Positions 1 to 5,762 of a DNA stretch of 32,196 bases are shown in pieces. Below the pieces are notes generated by a model. That model had not been told where the DNA came from. It saw only the letters and a list, made by a program, of their open reading frames with translations, and made no database searches. This DNA is from an uncultured Lachnospiraceae bacterium (GTDB lineage: Bacteria > Bacillota > Clostridia > Lachnospirales > Lachnospiraceae): the NCBI GenBank assembly GCA_910583895.1, contig CAJTYJ010000004.1:88566-120761 (forward strand), given 5' to 3'. The position numbers and the translations under genes are program-made. The first letter of the stretch is position 1; every line of letters begins with the position of its first letter.

Positions 1-70
1 ATTTCAGGGGGTGAAGCGCCCGGAAATACTTCCAGATCCAGGGCGGAGCGGATATGGATGCGGAACTTGA
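1..70 (+). other. Unassigned left edge, possible tail of an upstream gene
   Basis: One frame is open from base 2 and stops at TGA 68-70, giving 22 residues rich in Gly, Pro and Arg. It could be the C-terminus of a gene that begins outside the window. No family can be recognised from so short a piece. The TRAP binding protein that follows would normally sit beside DctQ and DctM membrane genes. None occurs downstream, so these may lie upstream, but this tail does not look like a hydrophobic DctM end. Confidence 0.25.
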
Positions 71-85
71 ATGGAGGAAATAATC

Positions 86-1195
86 ATGAAAAGAAGAAAC
101 AAGGTATTGTCTGTACTGTTGGCCATGACGATGACAGCGGCGATGGTATCCGGATGCGGAGGAAAGCAAGAAGAACCGGCTCCGACTCCCGAGGCAGCAC
201 AAGAGCAGCCCGCAGAGGCAGAAGGGGAGACCGATGCGGCAGAGACGCCTCAGGAAGCAGCGGATGGTGCTCTTACGGCAAAGTTCTCCGCCACTTTTCC
301 GGCGACCGGTACTCAGGCAGACGGGATCAACCAGCTGGGTGAATTTCTGAAAGAAGAGTCAGAGGGGCGTATCGTCATGGAACTGTATCCATCCTCCCAG
401 TTGGGAGACAAGATCGCGGCCATGGAAGGCATGATCAGCGGAACCATCGAGATGAGCGAGTTTGCAGCTACCGATTTTTCCAACTATGACGATATGTGGT
501 CTGTACTGTCGCTTCCCTATCTGTGGGATTCCGAGGATCAGGCGATCGGGACGCTGACCGATCCGGAAGTGTCTGCGTTTCTGGCACAGAACGTGGAACA
601 GTACGGGATGAAGATCATCGCATGGCAGAATCTTGGAACCAGAAGCATTCTCAATTCTAAGAGAAAAGTGGAAACACCCAAGGATCTCAATGGTCTGACC
701 ATTCGCTGTATGCAGGATGCGGTTCTGGCCGGCACGATCAATGCCATGGGTGCATCAGCGACCCCGATGGCCTGGGGGGAAGTGTATACGGCGCTTCAGC
801 AGGGAACCATCGACGGCCTGGAAAATTCTGCACCGGTCATCCTGGCCAACGGCATGCAGGAAGTTGCCAAGTATCTGTCTCTTACGGAGCAGTTCTCCAT
901 TCCTGACCCGGTTGTGATCTCCAAGAGCTGGTATGACAGTCTTTCGGCGGAAGATCAGGCAGCTGTGACGGCAGCAGGAGAGCGTTATACCCAGTGGTAC
1001 AACAGTGAGCTGTGGCCAAATGCAGAAGAAGAGGCGATGGAAGAACTGAAGGCAGCAGGAGTCGAGATCACCGAGGTTGACAAATCTGTATTTAAGGAAG
1101 CAACCCAGAGCGTGATTGATGAATTTTTAGGCTCGGCAACCGACGATCAGAAAGCACTGTATGAACTTTTAAGCACCACCCGGGAAAAATATTAA
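86..1195 (+). CDS. TRAP transporter substrate-binding lipoprotein, DctP family
   Basis: This is a 369-residue extracytoplasmic solute receptor for a tripartite ATP-independent periplasmic transporter, normally for organic or sugar acids. The start at 86 is chosen because GGAGG at 73-77 is its ribosome site; the ATG at 71 overlaps that site. The N-terminus is a basic, hydrophobic lipoprotein signal with lipobox VSGC followed by an acidic Ala/Glu/Pro linker (about residues 25-70). Family marks are the segment IRCMQ with Arg207, the usual ligand-carboxylate arginine, and the PMAWGEVYTALQQGTIDG signature just after it. The DctQ and DctM permease genes are absent downstream, so they must be upstream or elsewhere. 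The gene leads the cluster of two dehydrogenases and an aldolase, which suggests that it supplies their substrate. The family call is firm; the ligand is unknown. Confidence 0.93.
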   Translation: MKRRNKVLSVLLAMTMTAAMVSGCGGKQEEPAPTPEAAQEQPAEAEGETDAAETPQEAADGALTAKFSATFPATGTQADGINQLGEFLKEESEGRIVMELYPSSQLGDKIAAMEGMISGTIEMSEFAATDFSNYDDMWSVLSLPYLWDSEDQAIGTLTDPEVSAFLAQNVEQYGMKIIAWQNLGTRSILNSKRKVETPKDLNGLTIRCMQDAVLAGTINAMGASATPMAWGEVYTALQQGTIDGLENSAPVILANGMQEVAKYLSLTEQFSIPDPVVISKSWYDSLSAEDQAAVTAAGERYTQWYNSELWPNAEEEAMEELKAAGVEITEVDKSVFKEATQSVIDEFLGSATDDQKALYELLSTTREKY

Positions 1196-1217
1196 AGGTT
1201 TTCCGGGAGTGATTTTC

Positions 1218-1248
1218 CAGGCGGGGCGATGGGCTGCTGCTCCGCCTG
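1218..1248 (+). other. GC-rich stem-loop after the TRAP receptor gene
   Basis: CAGGCGGGGC at 1218-1227 pairs with GCTCCGCCTG at 1239-1248, with one G-U, around an 11-base loop. No T-run follows, so it is not a standard terminator. It could stabilise the upstream mRNA 3' end and help set expression of the binding protein relative to the enzymes downstream. Confidence 0.35.
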
Positions 1249-1289
1249 CGAAACTCTCATGACCGCAAAAAACCGGACAGAGCCAGTAG

Positions 1290-1345
1290 AGCGTGTTTGA
1301 AAATTCATTCCCGCCATCTGCCGGAAAGCAGTTTTCAAACACGCT
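1290..1345. repeat. Palindromic repeat element, 14-bp perfect arms
   Basis: AGCGTGTTTGAAAA at 1290-1303 is perfectly inverted as TTTTCAAACACGCT at 1332-1345, with a 28-base centre containing TTCCCGCCATCTGCCGGAA, itself able to pair TTCC with GGAA. It lies in the 239-base gap between the TRAP receptor and the first dehydrogenase. There is no T-run typical of a terminator. Its right half (CATCTG, CCGGAA, TTTTCA, ACACG in that order) recurs in the hairpin at 16088-16176, which argues for a dispersed palindromic (REP- or MITE-like) family rather than a site private to this operon. Confidence 0.6.
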
Positions 1346-1389
1346 TTAGGCTGACAAAATGCATTGCAAGGCGGCCGGGAAAGCAGGGG

Positions 1390-1410
1390 TCTTCCCAGGT
1401 ATCGGGAAGA
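1390..1410 (+). promoter_or_regulatory. Small hairpin just upstream of a ribosome binding site
   Basis: TCTTCCC (1390-1396) pairs perfectly with GGGAAGA (1404-1410) around a 7-base loop. The ribosome site AGGAG of the dehydrogenase gene follows at about 1424-1428. It may affect translation or protect a processed mRNA end. Function is inferred only from position. Confidence 0.3.
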
Positions 1411-1434
1411 CAGAATTTAAAACAGGAGATCAAC

Positions 1435-2421
1435 ATGAAGACAATCGAGACAATACGGATCGCACTGGTTGGTGTAAGCCACTGGCATGTTCCGCTTTAT
1501 GTCCGGGCGACGAAAATCCGGCATCTGAACATTGCCGCGGTTAGCGATCCGGATGAAGAAAAGGCCCGTGGGCTGGCAGAACAGCTTGGCTGTTGCTGGT
1601 ACACAGAAGAAGACCGGCTTTTGGACGAGGCAGGGCCGGAGTTTGTATTTGCTTTTGCACCCCATGACCAGATGCCTGCGCTGGCCATGAAGCTGATTGG
1701 GAGGTCCATTCCTTTTACCATAGAGAAACCTTTGGGACTTTGTGCCAGAGACGTGGAACTGGTAGAAAAGGCGGCCCGGGAGGCAGGCGTGTTCTGTGCG
1801 ATACCATTTGTGTGGCGCTACAGCCCGCTGCTGCAGGCATTTAAACAAGAGGTGGCTTCTTGTGATATTCTTCATCTGGCGTTTAAATTTATCGCGGGAC
1901 CAGTCAGCCGCTATGAGACGACTTCCCCCTGGATGCTGCAGACCAGGCAGGCCGGAGGCGGTTGTATGACCAATCTGGGCGTGCATTTTCTTGATATGGC
2001 CATGTTCCTGACAGACTCCGACGATGCAGAGGTTCTGGCCGCCGGCTACCACCGCGCCAGCAAATATGACATCGAGACCTATGGCACGTCTCTGATCCGG
2101 CTGTCTGGCAAGGCCACACTGCTTTTGGAGACGGGTTATGCGTATCCGATGGATGAAGAGCAGCGGGATAACCGCTGGAATATTGTGACCAGGAACGGCT
2201 ATTACACCCTGGGAGACAACTGTTTTGAGAAGCGGATTTTTGGAAAAAAGACAGAAAAGATCTCCGTGAGCACGGACAGTGATATCTATTATGCGGACTT
2301 TGTGCTGGAATCTCTGAGACAGTATTTGGAAGGAGAGGCTCCCAGAGCAGGTCTTAAGCAGATGTGCAGTGTCAGGAAAATTTTGGATGAGATTAATCTT
2401 AGAGCGAATGAGAAAGGATAA
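1435..2421 (+). CDS. Gfo/Idh/MocA family NAD(P)-dependent oxidoreductase (first of three)
   Basis: This 328-residue cytoplasmic sugar or polyol dehydrogenase of the Gfo/Idh/MocA superfamily starts at ATG 1435, behind AGGAG. The N-terminal Rossmann fold opens with IRIALVGVSHWHVPLY, where the usual GxGxxG is degenerate (GVSHWH). The conserved EKP lysine motif is Glu97-Lys98-Pro99. The C-terminal catalytic sheet carries GGGCMTNLGVHFLDMAM with the expected histidine at 184. It is followed after 9 bases by a second, clearly different member of the same superfamily, so the two probably act on successive intermediates or stereoisomers. The degenerate nucleotide-binding loop is a reason to check NAD binding. 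The substrate is not predictable. The preceding 239-base gap holds hairpins but no clear promoter. Confidence 0.9.
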   Translation: MKTIETIRIALVGVSHWHVPLYVRATKIRHLNIAAVSDPDEEKARGLAEQLGCCWYTEEDRLLDEAGPEFVFAFAPHDQMPALAMKLIGRSIPFTIEKPLGLCARDVELVEKAAREAGVFCAIPFVWRYSPLLQAFKQEVASCDILHLAFKFIAGPVSRYETTSPWMLQTRQAGGGCMTNLGVHFLDMAMFLTDSDDAEVLAAGYHRASKYDIETYGTSLIRLSGKATLLLETGYAYPMDEEQRDNRWNIVTRNGYYTLGDNCFEKRIFGKKTEKISVSTDSDIYYADFVLESLRQYLEGEAPRAGLKQMCSVRKILDEINLRANEKG

Positions 2422-2430
2422 GAAAAACAG

Positions 2431-3624
2431 ATGCAAAAATTTCATACAAGACCGGTGATCACAGTGGCGCTGGTTGGTACCGGCTGGGCGGGAAGGATGC
2501 ATGCGGCCAGCTATCAGAGGATCTGCGGTCTGGACTGCAGACTGAAAACGGTGTGTTCGCTGGAACCAGGCACCGACCGGTTTGCGGAAGAATTTCACTT
2601 TGCGCGCTGGACGAAAGATTTTGAACAAGTGTTAAGCGATCCTGAGATACAGATTGTAGATATCGCAGCGCCCCCGGCGGTTCATCTGTGGATGGTGGAA
2701 AAGGCGCTGGAAGCCGGGAAAGACGTCATCTGCGAAAAACCGCTGACCGGGTATTTTGGACAGGGGGAAGACCTTCCGGGGCACACATCAAAAAAGCAGA
2801 TGCTAGAGCAGGTAGCCAGGACATTAAAGAAGCTGGAACAAAAGCAGAAGGAATCGGGAAAGGCTTTATATTATGCGGAAAACTGGATCTACAGCCCGCC
2901 TTTTGTCCGGGCGCTGGAGCTGGTGCAGAAGAAAGAGACGACGCTGCTTACAATCTGCGGACAGACCGGACATAAGGGTTCTCACGCAGCCCATGCGGCC
3001 AGCTGGAAGGCGAACGGCGGCGGAGCCTTGATCCGTCAGGGAACACATCCTGTGGCGGCGGCTCTGTATCTGAAACGAAAAGAGATGGAGGCGAAGGGAG
3101 AAGCTTACGGCGTCCGGTCGGTTCTGGGCGATTGTGCCTGTATCGCGGGCAGATGGGATCCTGAGAAAAAACGTGCGCTTCATACAAACAGCATGGATGT
3201 GGAGGACTGGGCGCAGGTGGTGATCACCTTTACAGACGGGACGAAAGCAAGCATTCTGGCCGGGGATTTGTTTCTCAGCCAGATTTACAACCGGATGGAA
3301 CTTTTCGGAAATGATGCGGTGTATCGGATCAATATGACCCCCAACAATCTTCTGGAAGCTTATTTTGCCGATGATAAGGGGATTCAAAAAGAAGCGGTCA
3401 TGGAGAAGAATGATCAGAATATAGGCTGGCATCAGGTACTGGTGGAGGAAGCCATGCTTCGGGGCTATGTGGGACAGCTGCAGGATTTTTTAGAGTGCAC
3501 TGCATACGGACGGATGCCAAAATCCGATTTTCGCCTGGCAAAAGAGACGCTTCTTTTGATCTATGGGGCCTATTATTCAGCTGAGATCGGCCAGGCGGTG
3601 GATCTGAAAGACTGGCTGGCATAG
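2431..3624 (+). CDS. Gfo/Idh/MocA family oxidoreductase (second of three)
   Basis: This 397-residue protein is larger than the usual 330-370 of the family. The Rossmann motif VALVGTGWAGRMHAASY near the N-terminus binds NAD(P). The EKP motif is Glu102-Lys103-Pro104. After it comes an insertion of about 20 residues (around 105-130, containing GYFGQGEDLPGH) that the neighbouring paralogue lacks. The C-terminal domain has NGGGALIRQGTHPV with the catalytic-region histidine at 206. The start is ATG 2431, with an AAAGGA-like site in the end of the previous gene's tail. It is co-directional and tightly spaced, hence in one operon with the genes on both sides. The likely role is oxidation, reduction or epimerisation of a sugar-acid-like substrate brought in by the TRAP system. 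The exact reaction is unknown. Confidence 0.9.
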   Translation: MQKFHTRPVITVALVGTGWAGRMHAASYQRICGLDCRLKTVCSLEPGTDRFAEEFHFARWTKDFEQVLSDPEIQIVDIAAPPAVHLWMVEKALEAGKDVICEKPLTGYFGQGEDLPGHTSKKQMLEQVARTLKKLEQKQKESGKALYYAENWIYSPPFVRALELVQKKETTLLTICGQTGHKGSHAAHAASWKANGGGALIRQGTHPVAAALYLKRKEMEAKGEAYGVRSVLGDCACIAGRWDPEKKRALHTNSMDVEDWAQVVITFTDGTKASILAGDLFLSQIYNRMELFGNDAVYRINMTPNNLLEAYFADDKGIQKEAVMEKNDQNIGWHQVLVEEAMLRGYVGQLQDFLECTAYGRMPKSDFRLAKETLLLIYGAYYSAEIGQAVDLKDWLA

Positions 3625-3668
3625 ACTGCCATTTGGCGGATGGAAAATGGAAAGACAGGAGAGAAATG

Positions 3669-4574
3669 ATGAAAAAATTATATGGAACGGTGGTGCCCAT
3701 GATCACGCCTCTTACAGAGCAGGATGAGATCGATGTGGAATCTTTAAAAAGACTGACCGATCACTGCATCGACGGAGGACTGCAGTGTTTGTATCCCTGC
3801 GGAACCACCGGGGAGATGATGTATCTGACCACAGAGGAACGCATGCAGACGGCAGAGACCGTGGCAAAACATGCGGATGGGCGGGTACCGGTGTTTGTAC
3901 ATGTGGGCGCATGGAATCTGAAAGAGACCATCACGCTGGCGCAGCATGCAGTGTCCATCGGTGCCGATGGGATCGGAGTGGTCACCCCGGCATTTTACAA
4001 ACTCAGCGATGAAGGAATTGCAGATTATTATCTGGCGGTTGCCAGAAGCGTGCCGGAAGATTTTCCGGTATATCTGTATGGAATCCCGCAGAATGCGGTC
4101 AATGATCTGTCTGCTGCCGTGTGCGAGCGGGTGGCGGCGCAGTGTCCGAATGTCATTGGAGCCAAATACAGTTATCCTGACATGACCAGGCTGCAGCAGC
4201 TGATGACGGTGCAGGACGGGCGCTTCCGTGTTCTGGTCGGGCCGGATCATCTGTTCCAGGCAGTGGTGGCTGTGGGCGGAGACGGCGTGGTATCCGGAAA
4301 TGCCATGTGCATCCCGGAACACTACGCTGCTTTGTGGGATGCGCTTTGCCAAAAAGACATGGAACGGGCGACCAGACTGCAGAGAAGAACAAATATTCTG
4401 AATGCGCTGCTGTGCAGGATCAATAATATTGCTGCCTATAAAGTGGTCCTGAAGGCGGAGGGTGTGATCCGTACCTCGCATGTACGGCGGCCCATGGAGA
4501 ATCTGACTGATGTACAGGAACAGGAATTGTTGGATGCGCTAAAGCAGCTTACCTATCGGAAGGTACTGGCGTGA
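3669..4574 (+). CDS. Dihydrodipicolinate synthase-family aldolase/lyase
   Basis: This 301-residue TIM-barrel class I aldolase of the DapA/NanA/KDG-aldolase family forms a Schiff base with pyruvate-type substrates. The start at 3669 gives 7-base spacing from AGGAG (3657-3661); ATG 3666 is closer and less likely. Visible marks are the GTTGE carboxylate-binding motif at 45-49, the YGIPQN motif with catalytic Tyr137, and the Schiff-base lysine in GAKYS at Lys166. True DapA enzymes have an arginine shortly after the tyrosine motif (YNVPxR) for aspartate semialdehyde. Here the position is Asn, which argues against lysine biosynthesis and for cleavage of a 2-keto-3-deoxy sugar acid or related compound. 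The context of two dehydrogenases and a TRAP receptor supports a catabolic role. The product-level assignment is an inference. Confidence 0.88.
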   Translation: MKKLYGTVVPMITPLTEQDEIDVESLKRLTDHCIDGGLQCLYPCGTTGEMMYLTTEERMQTAETVAKHADGRVPVFVHVGAWNLKETITLAQHAVSIGADGIGVVTPAFYKLSDEGIADYYLAVARSVPEDFPVYLYGIPQNAVNDLSAAVCERVAAQCPNVIGAKYSYPDMTRLQQLMTVQDGRFRVLVGPDHLFQAVVAVGGDGVVSGNAMCIPEHYAALWDALCQKDMERATRLQRRTNILNALLCRINNIAAYKVVLKAEGVIRTSHVRRPMENLTDVQEQELLDALKQLTYRKVLA

Positions 4575-4608
4575 AAGATTCTGGACATGGGAGGGGGATG
4601 AAAATCAT

Positions 4609-4740
4609 ATGGAATCCTTCTCCTTCCTGCTCAATGAGGTGGATGCAGAGCAGATTCTGAAAAAAGATGTGACAGGACCAAGATCTTTCAGGGGCAGTAT
4701 GCAAAGAGAAACAAAAGGATTTGGTCTAAGATTTATTTGA
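4609..4740 (+). CDS. Doubtful small ORF, 43 residues
   Basis: An ATG at 4609 follows a purine-rich GAGGGGG stretch (4591-4597) and runs to TGA 4738-4740. The product begins MESFSFLLNEVDAEQ and matches no family I know. Its stop codon overlaps the -35 box of the next gene's promoter. It could be a genuine small protein, a decayed remnant of a longer gene lost from the cluster, or chance. The region 4575-4736 otherwise shows no terminator and no other gene. Confidence 0.2.
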   Translation: MESFSFLLNEVDAEQILKKDVTGPRSFRGSMQRETKGFGLRFI

Positions 4741-4765
4741 CATTTTTTCCTCCATGTAATAAAGT
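4737..4765 (+). promoter_or_regulatory. Sigma-A-type promoter for the GntR regulator gene
   Basis: A perfect -35 TTGACA (4737-4742) is separated by exactly 17 bases from -10 TAAAGT (4760-4765). The start codon lies 34 bases after the -10. The regulator can therefore be expressed separately from the catabolic genes upstream, consistent with a constitutive or autoregulated repressor. Confidence 0.75.
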
Positions 4766-4799
4766 AGTATGTAGGATTTTGGAAATACAGGGAGGGCTT

Positions 4800-5522
4800 A
4801 TGAGTCAGAACATCAGTTACCTGAAGAAGTTAAATAATGAATCGGTGGTTCAGAGGGTCATCAACTGCCTGACCGACGGCATGATCAATAAAGAGCTGCG
4901 TCCCGGCGATAAGATTCCGACTGAGCTGGAATTGTCAGAGAGTCTGGGAGTGGGAAGGAATTCCATACGCGAAGCCATTAAGATTCTGGTTTATCTGGGC
5001 GTTTTGGAGATTCGCCGTGCGGAAGGGACTTTTGTATGTGAAGGTTTTACAGAGAGTATGATTGATCCTATGATTTATGGAATCATTCTCAACCAGTCGG
5101 ATTCCTATGGCAATCTTATGGAGCTTCGGGAGATGATGGAGGCGGGAGTCATCCGGCTTGCAATGACCAAGTATACAGAAGAAGACATGCAGAATCTGGA
5201 GGAGAAGTTAAGGTGTATGAAGTCCGAGATTGAGAAAGGTTCCAAGAATACGGATGCGGTTTTTCAGGCGGACAATGAGTTTCACGATGCAGTGTCTCAT
5301 ATGGGACACAATCCTCTGATCGATAAAATCAACCGGGTGGTGCAGATGCTGACCTGGTCGATCCGTCTGGATACAGTCACCCATATGGTCGGGACCGGCA
5401 GAGGACAGGAATTATACGAGGCCCATGAGAAAATCTGCCGGATGTTAAAAGAGCGGAATACGAACAATCTCAATCAGAATATTCGGGACACTTATTTTGA
5501 AAATGTGATGAAAAATGCCTGA
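4800..5522 (+). CDS. GntR-family transcriptional regulator, FadR subfamily (FCD domain)
   Basis: This 240-residue DNA-binding regulator starts at ATG 4800, behind AGGGAGG. A winged helix-turn-helix occupies about residues 20-78 (DKIPTELELSESLGVGRNSIREAIKIL, with the wing ending in EGTFV). The C-terminal all-helical FCD domain (about 95-235) carries likely metal and ligand residues in FHDAVSHMGHN and EAHEKI. FadR-type regulators with FCD domains usually sense organic or sugar acids and repress the adjacent catabolic operon. That fits a regulator of the TRAP, dehydrogenase and aldolase genes upstream, with the ligand being the substrate or an intermediate. It has its own promoter and ends in a terminator. 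No operator could be assigned with confidence. Confidence 0.92.
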   Translation: MSQNISYLKKLNNESVVQRVINCLTDGMINKELRPGDKIPTELELSESLGVGRNSIREAIKILVYLGVLEIRRAEGTFVCEGFTESMIDPMIYGIILNQSDSYGNLMELREMMEAGVIRLAMTKYTEEDMQNLEEKLRCMKSEIEKGSKNTDAVFQADNEFHDAVSHMGHNPLIDKINRVVQMLTWSIRLDTVTHMVGTGRGQELYEAHEKICRMLKERNTNNLNQNIRDTYFENVMKNA

Positions 5523-5534
5523 ATTTCCCTTTAT

Positions 5535-5561
5535 CGTGCCATATTTTGTGGCACGTTTTTT
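5535..5561 (+). terminator. Rho-independent terminator after the GntR gene
   Basis: CGTGCCA (5535-5541) pairs with TGGCACG (5549-5555) around a short loop and is followed by six T (5556-5561), 12 bases after the stop codon. It ends the first catabolic cluster. Confidence 0.9.
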
Positions 5562-5621
5562 CTGCTGAAAAAGGGAGACTTTGGCATAAGTGAAAATTCC
5601 ATAAATTTTTCAAATCCAAAA

Positions 5622-5650
5622 TGGACAATCTGCGCAATCTGTGATAAAAT
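5622..5650 (+). promoter_or_regulatory. Promoter for pyruvate:ferredoxin oxidoreductase
   Basis: -35 TGGACA (5622-5627) and -10 TAAAAT (5645-5650) are spaced 17 bases. The spacer holds the direct repeat CAATCTG at 5626-5632 and 5635-5641. The start codon lies 112 bases after the -10, so the mRNA has a leader of roughly 100 bases containing the hairpin at 5687-5712. Confidence 0.75.
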
Positions 5651-5686
5651 GAATCCGTATGATAAGAACTATTCTTATAAAAACAT

Positions 5687-5712
5687 CCGAAGGCCCTTAA
5701 AAGGGCTTTCGG
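5687..5712 (+). promoter_or_regulatory. Stem-loop in the PFOR mRNA leader
   Basis: CCGAAGGCCCTT (5687-5698) pairs with AAGGGCTTTCGG (5701-5712) with one G-U pair. No T-run follows (GTTGTCATG), so it is not a typical terminator. It lies about 34 bases upstream of the ribosome site and is more likely an mRNA-stabilising or attenuation structure. Its function is not demonstrated. Confidence 0.5.
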
Positions 5713-5762
5713 TTGTCATGTATAAAGGTCTTATTGATATTTAAATGAGGAGGAATAACAAA

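Noticed and set aside
1417..2628. A 403-codon minus-strand open frame
   Set aside because: It is an antisense shadow across two well-supported Gfo/Idh genes. Its composition is Arg/His/Cys-rich, as expected for a shadow.
86..4574. Assignment as a sialic acid (nan) operon
   Set aside because: A TRAP receptor, a Gfo/Idh enzyme and an aldolase of the NanA superfamily do occur in sialate systems, but the aldolase has GTTGE rather than the usual NanA GSTGE, and no NanE, NanK or sialidase is present.
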